DNA of 10,502 nucleotides from Candidatus Aminicenantota bacterium (GTDB taxonomy: Bacteria > Acidobacteriota > Aminicenantia > UBA2199): the NCBI GenBank assembly GCA_020355945.1, contig CP070627.1, forward strand, positions 938,631-949,132. Reading direction: 5' to 3'. Under the pieces are notes generated by a model, which did not search any database, was not told the DNA's origin, and saw nothing but the letters and a program-made list of their open reading frames with translations. The position numbers and the translations under genes were made by a program. Shown here piece after piece: positions 1 through 6,692 of the stretch. Numbering within the stretch: the first letter of the stretch is position 1; each line of letters opens with the position of its first letter.

Positions 1-1
1 A

Positions 2-469
2 AATAAAAATATCCTGATGGTGGCCGGAGGCAGGGGAATTGCACCAATCTATTATGCTTTTGGAGATTATGCGTCAACCAATGATGTTTTTTTAATCTAC
101 GGCGCCAAATCCAAAAACGATTTGAACCTCCTGGAAGAAATCAATGCCATGCCTTTAAAAAAAGTATTTTTATATACAGAAGATGGCAGCATGGGTAAAA
201 AAGGATTGGTGACCGCTGATATCCGGGAGATTATCAAAGAAAATAACATTAATGTGACCATTTCCTGCGGACCGGATGCCATGTTTAAAAGCCTGTTCCA
301 TACCATAAATGACCTGGACACGGAAAATTACGTGTCCCTGGAAGCATTGATGGGCTGCGGGTTCGGTATCTGCTACTCCTGCGTGGTTAAAACCACAGCC
401 GACGATTATAAAAAAGTTTGCACCGAAGGCCCGGTATTCACAATGGAGGAAATCGCATGGGACCAATAG
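2..469 (+). CDS. pyrK: Dihydroorotate dehydrogenase electron transfer subunit PyrK, C-terminal part (5' end outside window)
   Basis: This subunit carries FAD and a [2Fe-2S] cluster and passes electrons from the FMN of PyrD to NAD+, making the class 1B dihydroorotate dehydrogenase NAD-linked. The frame is open from base 2 with no start or stop before it, so the FAD-binding N-terminal half lies upstream of the window. Visible are the NAD-binding loop (GGRGIAP, bases about 23-43), the CGPDAMF motif before the cluster, and four cysteines spaced C-x4-C-x2-C-x12-C near the C terminus, the pattern expected for the [2Fe-2S] ligands. The ATG at 17 is internal and should not be taken as the start. The gene overlaps pyrD by 13 bases. 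Co-location with pyrD and pyrF is the usual pyr operon arrangement and supports the call. Stop codon TAG at 467-469. Confidence 0.93.
   Translation, partial: NKNILMVAGGRGIAPIYYAFGDYASTNDVFLIYGAKSKNDLNLLEEINAMPLKKVFLYTEDGSMGKKGLVTADIREIIKENNINVTISCGPDAMFKSLFHTINDLDTENYVSLEALMGCGFGICYSCVVKTTADDYKKVCTEGPVFTMEEIAWDQ
445..450 (+). promoter_or_regulatory. Ribosome binding site that sets the pyrD start
   Basis: GGAGGA lies inside the end of pyrK, six bases before the ATG at 457. It picks ATG 457 over the in-frame ATG at 418, which would add a 13-residue leader (MHRRPGIHNGGNR) that reads pyrK sequence in another frame. Confidence 0.8.
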
Positions 470-1380
470 ACCCGGACCTTTCCGCAGACCTGGGATTTAT
501 CAAGTTGAAAAACCCGGTAATACCGGCATCCGGATGCTTTGGTTACGGCGAAGAATTCCAACCGTTTTTTAACCTCGATCGATTGGGTGCATTTGTTTTA
601 AAAGGCATCTACCTGCAGCCCAGGAAAGGGAACCCCCCACCGCGACTCCACGAAACCGCAGCAGGACTACTCAACTCCATTGGATTGGCCGGCCCGGGAA
701 CAAAAGAATTAAAAACCATTATCAAACGAGTGGCGGCGGTTACTTCTACACCTATTATTGTCAATGTCTGCGGTGAAACCGACGAAGAATACCTGGAAGT
801 GGCCGAGACCTTCGATGCCATGGAAGAAGTGGCTGTGCTGGAACTGAATATCTCCTGCCCCAATGTACAAAAAGGAGGAAAATGCCCGGCACAAGACGAT
901 CAACATACTTATCGCCTGGTAAAATTAATCAAACAAAATACACGAAAGCCTCTGATCGTCAAATTGACCCCCAATACCAGCGATATCACTTCCATTGCCC
1001 TATCAACACAAGAAGCAGGGGCGGATTGTTTGTCCCTGGTGAATACCTTCCTGGGAATGGCAGTGGACCTAAAATCACGAGCCCCGATTTTTAAAAATAT
1101 ATTTGCTGGGCTCTCAGGACCAGCCATTAAACCGCTGGCTTTGAAATTAGTCTGGGAAGTTTGCAGGGACATCAGTATACCGGTGATAGGCATCGGTGGC
1201 ATCACCACCGGGAAAGATGTGCTGGAATTTATGCTGGTAGGCGCTTCTGCCGTTCAAACCGGTACCATTAATATGGTAGAACCCTGCGCATCGGTACGCA
1301 TTATTGATGAAATAGAAACACTAATGAAAGAATTAAAAATAGAAAATTTAAATGAAATAAAGGGAGCACTAAAGGTATAG
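457..1380 (+). CDS. pyrD: Dihydroorotate dehydrogenase, class 1B catalytic subunit
   Basis: A cytosolic FMN enzyme of de novo pyrimidine synthesis that oxidises dihydroorotate to orotate; with PyrK it uses NAD+. The 307-residue product has the usual length. It forms a TIM barrel with the class 1 motifs in order: PASGCFGYG (23-31), the KGI lysine at 49, LLNSIGL (71-77), NISCPN (131-136) with catalytic base Cys134 (class 2 enzymes have Ser here), VKLTPN with Lys169, the NTF asparagine at 196, and the FMN-phosphate region IGIGGITTGKD (244-254) followed by GASAVQTGT (262-270). The adjoining pyrK argues for class 1B rather than 1A. Translation is probably coupled to pyrK through the 13-base overlap. 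The start is fixed by GGAGGA at 445-450. Confidence 0.96.
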   Translation: MGPIDPDLSADLGFIKLKNPVIPASGCFGYGEEFQPFFNLDRLGAFVLKGIYLQPRKGNPPPRLHETAAGLLNSIGLAGPGTKELKTIIKRVAAVTSTPIIVNVCGETDEEYLEVAETFDAMEEVAVLELNISCPNVQKGGKCPAQDDQHTYRLVKLIKQNTRKPLIVKLTPNTSDITSIALSTQEAGADCLSLVNTFLGMAVDLKSRAPIFKNIFAGLSGPAIKPLALKLVWEVCRDISIPVIGIGGITTGKDVLEFMLVGASAVQTGTINMVEPCASVRIIDEIETLMKELKIENLNEIKGALKV

Positions 1381-1384
1381 AGAA

Positions 1385-2077
1385 ATGAATATGAAAGAAA
1401 AAATTATCGTGGCGCTGGATTTCGATCGATATTACGATGCCAAAAAAGTGGTGGACCAACTGGAAGAGGCGGTGTTTTTTAAAATCGGACTCCAGGCCTT
1501 TTTAAAATTTGGCGAGGAAATCATTACTTACCTGAAAGTTAGAAAGAAAAAGCTTTTCCTGGATCTAAAATTCAAAGATATCCCCCATACGGTTTACGGG
1601 GCCGTGCAATCATCACTGAAGTATTTACCGGATTTCCTTACCCTTCACCTGTCGGGCGGGGCGGAAATGATAAAAAAAGCAGTTGAAGCAGCCAAAACAG
1701 AACCCAATTTAACCCTTTTGGGGGTTACGGTCCTGACTTCTCTATCCAATAAGGATTTAAAGGAAACCGGGGTCCTTCTCTCTGCCGAAGAGGCAGTGTT
1801 GAAATTGTGTGAGCTGGGAATAAAAAACGGTTTACAGGCATTCGTCTGTTCACCCCTGGAAATTCAACCGATCCGCAAAAGGTTCGGTAATGATGTGATA
1901 CTGGTGACACCGGGAATACGCCCCCAATGGTCAGCCAGGGGAGATCAGAAACGGGTGTTTACCCCTAAAATGGCAGTCGATGCCGGCAGCAATTTCCTGG
2001 TAATCGGCCGCCCCATTACAGAAGCTGAAAATCCTTCACAAGCCTTTCAAAAAATACTGGAAGAAATCACCGGTTAA
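1385..2077 (+). CDS. pyrF: Orotidine 5'-phosphate decarboxylase
   Basis: Decarboxylates OMP to UMP, the last step of de novo UMP synthesis, in the cytosol. The 230-residue TIM-barrel protein shows all family landmarks: VALDFD near the N terminus (9-14), FFKIG with Lys33, the catalytic block LDLKFKDIPHTV with Asp60, Lys62 and Asp65, LHLSGG (88-92), VTPGIRP (174-180), and the phosphate-binding end AGSNFLVIGRPI with Arg209. The residue between the catalytic Lys and Asp is Lys64, where His is common; this is not expected to abolish function. It starts four bases after the pyrD stop, with AAAGG (1371-1375) as a modest ribosome binding site; ATG 1391 is a possible alternative start. Its last 11 bases overlap the end of the convergent M16-like gene. 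PyrE is not seen in the window. Confidence 0.96.
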   Translation: MNMKEKIIVALDFDRYYDAKKVVDQLEEAVFFKIGLQAFLKFGEEIITYLKVRKKKLFLDLKFKDIPHTVYGAVQSSLKYLPDFLTLHLSGGAEMIKKAVEAAKTEPNLTLLGVTVLTSLSNKDLKETGVLLSAEEAVLKLCELGIKNGLQAFVCSPLEIQPIRKRFGNDVILVTPGIRPQWSARGDQKRVFTPKMAVDAGSNFLVIGRPITEAENPSQAFQKILEEITG

Positions 2078-3503
2078 AATCGATCACCTCTACCTTAGAC
2101 CGGAAAAGGCCTAATTGAGGCAGTATCATCCTGGCGCTGCCCACAATAACAATAACCGCATGATTCGAATCTTCAGTAATTTGATTTAAACTGGCCAGGG
2201 TGACCTTTTTGGTGTAATACTCGGTTTTGATGATCTCAAGATTAACATCATTTTCAAAATCCCGGGAATTGACCTTTAATCGTCCGTAGATATTACTTAA
2301 AGTATTTAAATATTCCCTTTTTTCTACCTCTTTTACCCGTAATTTTCTCCTTTCTCTATCTATTAAAAGAATAAATTTATCAATATCACTATACCTCAGC
2401 CGAAGGGTATTGCAAATCACAGAGGCCCCCAGGTGATTCACCATTTCTGTTTGCAACCGTGAAATATTAATGTTTAAATGCCAGGCATTGATGTATAACC
2501 GGCCAGTGGGGTATGCAAATAATATGTTGTTTAAAACCAACACCGGGATGGGATTCCCGTTGTTGAAGGTAGACACGGCCTCAAACCAGTATAGGTCAGG
2601 AGAATCATCGTTCCTGGTGTTAAAGACAATGATTTTTTTGGGGGAATTGATGGTAAATTTTTCTTCAACAAGCTTCCGTGGAGGTTTTGTTTTAAAGGAA
2701 GCCAGAGCCCGCTCGATGTGACCGTGGAGAATCGCAGGATTCTCGATATTACCCTTGAGAATCAATCGAGAGGTAGGTAATTGATAAGTACTGAGATAAA
2801 AGGAGCGGAGTTGATTCAATGTGACCCGTTTCAAATTTTCGGGAGTGATGAGGGTTTGACCCATGTTACTGCGAGGAGAAAAAAAATGACTGTAAGCAAT
2901 TTGATAGGCAACCCGGATTTTCCAATCCTTCCCCTTAAAAAAATAATTCCAATAGTTGGTAATACTGTCTTCGAACCTTTTCAGGGTATTGAGTTTCCTC
3001 TTTTTATCAACATAGGAGTTTGAAGCCGAATCAAATTCCAAAAAGGGTTTATAACTGTATAATGCCTTTAAAAATCTAGTAAATAAAGACACTTTATCGG
3101 GTAAAAAATTGATTTTGAATATTAAAAAATCAGGACGATGCTCCACTTCAAAATCATTCCCTAATTTCTTAAGAGTGCTTAACAAATTGGTATCATCCCC
3201 TTTGAGATTTCGATCGAAAATGTTAAGTAATGTCAGGTAAGGAACGGCAGGATTTTTTATTTTCTCCTGGTAATATATCACCAATTGCGCATGGATAAAG
3301 GGAATGTGTTGGCTTTTCAGGATCATTAATCTAAGCCCTTTGGTACTTTTAAAACGATGGGGTTCGGGATCGGATTTGAGTTCGGGTTGAGAATTCAGGG
3401 AAAAGGGGAACGCCAGGCATAAGGATATCGTGAATGTCATTGTCAGTGTCAATGCCAACCAACCACTGCGATGGATAAAGGTATTATTGTTTTGGGTATA
3501 CAT
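2067..3503 (-). CDS. Secreted M16 (pitrilysin/MPP-like) family protein lacking the zinc motif, second gene of the pair
   Basis: The 478-residue protein resembles a single-unit (about 450 aa) M16B protein. A hydrophobic segment at residues 14-34 after a basic stretch is a signal peptide or N-terminal anchor, so it should act outside the cytoplasm. The fold is suggested by the strand/helix pattern of M16 N-terminal domains (FIHAQLVIYY at 69-78, LGNDFEV at 114-120, FLIFKINFLPDKVSLFTRFLKAL at about 126-148) and by LNQLRSFYLSTYQLPTSRLILKGNIE later, which matches the family pattern of a helix, then 'Y.P.N..L...G'. The HxxEH zinc motif is absent: the matching region, about 86-98, reads AVPYLTLLNIFDR. 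It is therefore probably non-catalytic, like the alpha-type partner of heterodimeric M16B proteases. It starts with ATG 20 bases inside the upstream M16 gene, without a clear ribosome binding site, so translational coupling is likely. Family assignment is by pattern only. Confidence 0.72.
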   Translation of the reverse strand: MYTQNNNTFIHRSGWLALTLTMTFTISLCLAFPFSLNSQPELKSDPEPHRFKSTKGLRLMILKSQHIPFIHAQLVIYYQEKIKNPAVPYLTLLNIFDRNLKGDDTNLLSTLKKLGNDFEVEHRPDFLIFKINFLPDKVSLFTRFLKALYSYKPFLEFDSASNSYVDKKRKLNTLKRFEDSITNYWNYFFKGKDWKIRVAYQIAYSHFFSPRSNMGQTLITPENLKRVTLNQLRSFYLSTYQLPTSRLILKGNIENPAILHGHIERALASFKTKPPRKLVEEKFTINSPKKIIVFNTRNDDSPDLYWFEAVSTFNNGNPIPVLVLNNILFAYPTGRLYINAWHLNINISRLQTEMVNHLGASVICNTLRLRYSDIDKFILLIDRERRKLRVKEVEKREYLNTLSNIYGRLKVNSRDFENDVNLEIIKTEYYTKKVTLASLNQITEDSNHAVIVIVGSARMILPQLGLFRSKVEVIDFNR

Positions 3504-4827
3504 TTAAATTGACCCGGTTATTTTTTTCCAGGTATTTCTTAGCGATGCGATAAATATCATAAGTATTTATCTTTCGTATTCTCTTTAAATGATTCTCCTC
3601 ACCGTTGAATTCACCGGATAAGTGATAGCTTTCAGCCAGGAAACTGCTTCGTGTTTCCAGGGTGGTCATTTTTTTCATGAAGTCGATTTCCATCAGGGAT
3701 TTTGTCATTTTTATATCTGCATTGGACAAAGTCCCCTTGTGCAGCGACTCCAATTTCTTATTCAGGTAATATCTTGCATATTCAAGAATTGAACGGCGTT
3801 TGGCTGTTATTTTAATGATCAAGGCACTGGCTTCAAAATAATCGAGGATTTCATAACTGATGGTCACATTAAGTCCGCGTTCCCGGTTCAGGATTTCCTC
3901 CAATTTTGATATTCTCTCATCCACCAGGTAACAGCGGATAAAATCAAAATAGAGATGATCCAGGTTAAACTTTGCAGGTCCCGGGATGCCATAGAGAAAA
4001 AAGAACTCCGAAAAATTGGGCACCAGCCAATTCTCATGCACAAATTTTGTCCTGGGACCAAGAGAAGTATAACTTTTTTTAGCATTCCTCGCCGCCCCGC
4101 GCACAGGGGGTAATTCGCCAAAATGTTTGTTAATGGATTTCCTTAACTCTTTGTTGTTAAATTTACCACATATCACCATAATAATATTGGAGAGATTCCT
4201 GAAATTGCTATAAAGCTTTTTTATGGCCAAAGGATTAACCCCGCGGATTTCCTCCAGGTTGCCGTAGATCGGGGTTTCATAAATCGTACCTGCAAATAAT
4301 TTGGATTTGACCCAGTCACTGGCTCTCACATGTACATTTGAATGAATGAGCCTGTAATTCCTGGTATATACATTATTTTTTTCAGTGTTGATATTCTTGC
4401 TGGTTAATTGAAGTGAACTGATTCGTTCACTTTCCAGCCATAAAGTATTGTTGATTTCAGATTCCGGGATCACCTGGTAAAATATAGAGTAATCATAATT
4501 GACAACCCTATTGCTAATACCGCCGTTTCGTTTGATAAATAAAATTCGATCCAGGAAATCAAGGTTTTGGGTTCCCAACTGCATAAGATTCTGGTACAGG
4601 TAGGAAGCGCCCCGGATCTCCGGTGGATCATCCCGAACACCGGTTAAATGGTATAATAACACACAGGTGGCTTCGATATTATCTACCGGTGATAAAATTA
4701 CCCGCAGCCCATTGGAGAGGCTGAAAGAAGTCACCTCAGCCCGGGGATTGGCGGACAGCAGTGGATTCGGGTACAGGTGTAGGAGAATAAAACCCATTAA
4801 AAAAATCACCGTCGCGTGTTTTCTCAC
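3484..4827 (-). CDS. Secreted M16 family peptidase homologue with all three zinc ligands replaced, first gene of the pair
   Basis: The 447-residue protein has a signal peptide (basic RKH, then a hydrophobic stretch to about residue 25) and the N- and C-terminal halves of an M16B peptidase. The N-terminal domain reads SFSLSNGLRVILSP (34-47), as in active members. The zinc-site region GASYLYQNLMQLGT (73-86) lines up with the usual G-x-SHxxEHMxxxGT: Tyr76, Gln79 and Asn80 replace His, Glu and His. The acidic pair about 75 residues later, normally within VxxEE, is Thr155-Arg156 in EKNNVYTRNYRL. The family segment LYSNFRNLSNIIMVICGKF, followed by HFGELPP, is well kept. The protein is thus an M16 fold without the catalytic metal site; proteolysis is unlikely, while peptide binding, chaperoning or a structural role is possible. 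The start is GTG: an in-frame TAA at 4837-4839 rules out anything further upstream. It overlaps the next gene by 20 bases. Confidence 0.85.
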   Translation of the reverse strand: MRKHATVIFLMGFILLHLYPNPLLSANPRAEVTSFSLSNGLRVILSPVDNIEATCVLLYHLTGVRDDPPEIRGASYLYQNLMQLGTQNLDFLDRILFIKRNGGISNRVVNYDYSIFYQVIPESEINNTLWLESERISSLQLTSKNINTEKNNVYTRNYRLIHSNVHVRASDWVKSKLFAGTIYETPIYGNLEEIRGVNPLAIKKLYSNFRNLSNIIMVICGKFNNKELRKSINKHFGELPPVRGAARNAKKSYTSLGPRTKFVHENWLVPNFSEFFFLYGIPGPAKFNLDHLYFDFIRCYLVDERISKLEEILNRERGLNVTISYEILDYFEASALIIKITAKRRSILEYARYYLNKKLESLHKGTLSNADIKMTKSLMEIDFMKKMTTLETRSSFLAESYHLSGEFNGEENHLKRIRKINTYDIYRIAKKYLEKNNRVNLNVYPKQ

Positions 4828-4833
4828 CTTATT

Positions 4834-4862
4834 ATTTTACCGTTATCCGGCGTATGTGTCAA
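4834..4862 (-). promoter_or_regulatory. Near-consensus sigma-70 promoter of the M16-like gene pair
   Basis: On the minus strand, TTGACA (4862-4857) is followed after exactly 17 bases by TAAAAT (4839-4834), one mismatch from TATAAT. Transcription would start about seven bases downstream, at or next to the GTG start codon (4827), giving a leaderless or nearly leaderless message. The -10 box also contains the TAA that closes the reading frame upstream of the GTG. Confidence 0.72.
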
Positions 4863-4899
4863 GTCAAACCCTGAATTTCCCGGCAATTTTAATTTTAGC

Positions 4900-4934
4900 C
4901 ACAAAGATACAGTGAAACATGAAGGGACACGAAG
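4900..4934 (+). repeat. Degenerate CACGAAG-type short-period tract
   Basis: Four related heptamers follow at 9-10 base spacing: CACAAAG (4900), CAGTGAA (4910), CATGAAG (4918) and CACGAAG (4928). It lies in the 141-base gap between the coiled-coil gene and the M16 pair, upstream of the M16 promoter. The same motif occurs in the opposite orientation, better preserved, at 7747-7771. From memory, CACGAAG arrays occur between genes in many unrelated bacterial genomes; their function is not known to me. Confidence 0.55.
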
Positions 4935-4968
4935 AAAGGCTCTTGCTGCGGCGCAAGGCATTTTGTTT

Positions 4969-5541
4969 CTATTGAGAAGGTTTTATCTTGATTTTTACTT
5001 TTCCCTTCTGTAGGGAAAGATTAACTTGGGCATCAACCAGGTTAGCGGTAATCAGCTTTGTTTTGATTGAATTGATCACTTTTTCTTTATCAAGGGCAGC
5101 CCTGTTTTTTTGGGGTAACAACCTGGAATAATTATCAAAAAACTTTTCAAAAGAATCTTCGCTGTTTAAGCTGACGTCAACGTTAACCGGTTTAACTTTG
5201 GGTATAATGGGTTTGGGAGGAGGTTTGGATTCCTCTGTATAAGCGGTTTTCTTCCGCTTTATAACGGATATCCCGGTTTCCAATTCATTAAGACGTTTCA
5301 GCCACATATTATTATAAAGGGAAAAGCGCGACCCCAGGTTCTGGATTAAAAGATTGACCCGGGGTGACTTATGTCCCCTGGACATCAAATTCCGAATCCG
5401 GGTCTCCAGTTCTTCCCGTTCTTTTTCAGGCGGAATTCGGATTTCTCCTGAAAAAAACAGGTTAAATTGAACCTTCAAATTTTCGACCCGGTGATCCATG
5501 TCCTGGATAAACGCTTCGATGCTCTCTAAACCTTTACGCAT
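4969..5541 (-). CDS. Coiled-coil protein of unknown function, resembling the MXAN_5187 C-terminal domain family
   Basis: The 190-residue soluble protein has no signal peptide or membrane span. Residues 1-95 are helical and charged, with the landmark LFFSGEIRIPPEKEREELETRI (28-49) and a second block, NLGSRFSLYNNMWLKRLNELETG (68-90). A low-complexity Pro/Lys linker follows (KPPPKPIIPKVKP, 106-118). The C-terminal domain (about 128-188) starts with FEKFFDNYSRL and ends in a beta-rich VNLSLQKGKVKIKIKP. From memory, this two-part layout matches deltaproteobacterial proteins described only by the MXAN_5187 C-terminal domain; no biochemical role is known to me. It starts with ATG after GAGG and TTACA. 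It lies 48 bases after the buk-like gene, and an 8-bp tandem tract fills the gap. It may be the last gene of the mtnP-buk transcript. Confidence 0.8.
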   Translation of the reverse strand: MRKGLESIEAFIQDMDHRVENLKVQFNLFFSGEIRIPPEKEREELETRIRNLMSRGHKSPRVNLLIQNLGSRFSLYNNMWLKRLNELETGISVIKRKKTAYTEESKPPPKPIIPKVKPVNVDVSLNSEDSFEKFFDNYSRLLPQKNRAALDKEKVINSIKTKLITANLVDAQVNLSLQKGKVKIKIKPSQ

Positions 5542-5554
5542 TGTAACCTCACAC

Positions 5555-5578
5555 CTTGTACTCTTGTACTCTTGTACT
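5555..5578. repeat. Three exact tandem copies of an 8-bp unit
   Basis: CTTGTACT is repeated three times without a mismatch (5555-5562, 5563-5570, 5571-5578). The tract occupies half of the 48-base gap between the buk-like gene and the coiled-coil gene, so on the minus strand it forms part of the leader of the latter (AGTACAAG x3, ending next to its ribosome binding site). Confidence 0.85.
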
Positions 5579-5589
5579 TCTATTACTTA

Positions 5590-6654
5590 TCAATAAACTT
5601 TGGCTTCCTCCTCGTTATCCAGTACGCGGCATATGCCTTCAGCCAGGGCTTCCATTTCATCTTTGCCAGGGTATAAGAAGATAGGGGCAATGAATTCCAC
5701 CCGTTCTTTTATTAGATTGACCAGGTAATCCTGGTAGGCCATACCGCCGGTAAGGAGGATGGCGTCGATTTTTCCATGATTTACTGTTGCCAGGGCACCG
5801 ATATCTTTAGCCACCTGGTAGGCCATGGCATTCACCACATTGATGGCCTCGCGGTTCCCACTCATGTACATTTCCGAGATTTTATTAAAATCACTGGTGC
5901 CCAGGTAGGAATAAAGGCCGCCCTCCTCGAGGAGCATTTTTTCAAGTTTTTTACAGTCCGGGTGGTTATCAATAATATACCGCCCCACCTGCATTACCGG
6001 CAGTGCACCGCATCTGGCAGCACTAAATGTACCTTCTTCCGTTGGGTTGATGGCATCCACTATTCTCCCGTTTTTATGAATGGAAAGTGAAATACCTGTG
6101 CCCAGGCGAACCACGATCAATGTAATTTTATTATAATCCAGTTGGTGTTCTTTGGCATATCGTTTGGCTACGGCCTTCATATTTAACGCGTGGATTAACA
6201 ACTGTCGTTCAAACAATTTATGACCGGTATACCGGGCAATGGGTTTGGATTCATCCACGGAGATAGGGTCTACGATATAACAGGAAATTCCGGCCTTTTG
6301 GGCGATAGAATAACCGATTTGTGCTGAAAGATGAGAAGCATGAAAACCCCGTTTGCCTTCGATTAAATCCGTGATTATTTTATCGTTGACCAGGTAGGTA
6401 CCGCCTTCCATGGGTCGTAACCACCCACCCTTGGCTGCCACTGCCGCCAGGATACCGATGTCAACTGCTTTATCCTCTAAAAAATCAAGAAGAACTTTCT
6501 CCCTGAAATTCTTCTGGGCATTGATGTCGCTGAATTTGGACAGTTCTTCTTCCGAGTGTGAAATAGCACCCACAAAGATAGGTATGGTGGAATCAAACAA
6601 CCCCACCTTTGTGGACCTGTCGCTGGTGTTGATAACTAAAATCTTATGAGCCAT
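5590..6654 (-). CDS. buk: Butyrate kinase family protein with altered active-site motifs
   Basis: Butyrate kinases (ASKHA fold, cytosolic) interconvert butyryl phosphate plus ADP with butyrate plus ATP. The 354-residue length and the overall pattern match the family: ILVINTSDRSTK (5-16), LRPMEGGTYLVN (79-90), HASHLSAQIGYSIA (105-118), IVDPISVDE (127-135), HALNMKAVAKR (155-165), EEGTFSAARCGALPV (207-220), GGLYSYLGT (245-253), the adenosine motif LTGGMAYQDYLV (301-312), and APIFLYPGKDEMEALAEG (323-340). Several usual active-site residues differ. The phosphate loop normally reads N-P-G-S-x-S-T-K and here is NTSDRSTK. The HLGGG motif is RLGTG with Arg183 for His. The RGG motif is KGG (75-77). Activity or substrate may therefore differ. 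ATG 6654 is supported by a ribosome binding site; the GTG at 6675 is not. No phosphate butyryltransferase gene is in the window. It follows mtnP by 38 bases and is probably co-transcribed. Confidence 0.88.
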   Translation of the reverse strand: MAHKILVINTSDRSTKVGLFDSTIPIFVGAISHSEEELSKFSDINAQKNFREKVLLDFLEDKAVDIGILAAVAAKGGWLRPMEGGTYLVNDKIITDLIEGKRGFHASHLSAQIGYSIAQKAGISCYIVDPISVDESKPIARYTGHKLFERQLLIHALNMKAVAKRYAKEHQLDYNKITLIVVRLGTGISLSIHKNGRIVDAINPTEEGTFSAARCGALPVMQVGRYIIDNHPDCKKLEKMLLEEGGLYSYLGTSDFNKISEMYMSGNREAINVVNAMAYQVAKDIGALATVNHGKIDAILLTGGMAYQDYLVNLIKERVEFIAPIFLYPGKDEMEALAEGICRVLDNEEEAKVY

Positions 6655-6658
6655 TGTT

Positions 6659-6667
6659 CCTTCTCCC
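6659..6667 (-). promoter_or_regulatory. Ribosome binding site that sets the buk-like start
   Basis: GGGAGAAGG on the minus strand lies four bases before ATG 6654. It sits inside the reading frame that would be added by the GTG at 6675, so the shorter, 354-residue product is preferred; that is also the typical family length. Confidence 0.7.
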
Positions 6668-6692
6668 GGATTCACGTAATCTTCTTTATTCC

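Noticed and set aside
418..456. ATG 418 as start of pyrD
   Set aside because: GGAGGA at 445-450 serves ATG 457, and the extra 13 residues overlap pyrK in another frame.
609..1208. Long reading frames opposite pyrD
   Set aside because: They are shadows of pyrD on the other strand, with no recognisable motifs or ribosome binding sites.
4942..4957. Terminator after the coiled-coil gene (CTTGC / GCAAG hairpin)
   Set aside because: The stem is only five base pairs and the minus-strand sequence after it is not a T-run.
5776..6090. Reading frame of 104 codons opposite the buk-like gene
   Set aside because: It lies wholly within a well-supported gene and has no family features.
6655..6675. GTG 6675 as start of the buk-like gene
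   Set aside because: It would place the strong ribosome binding site inside the coding sequence and add residues not seen in the family.
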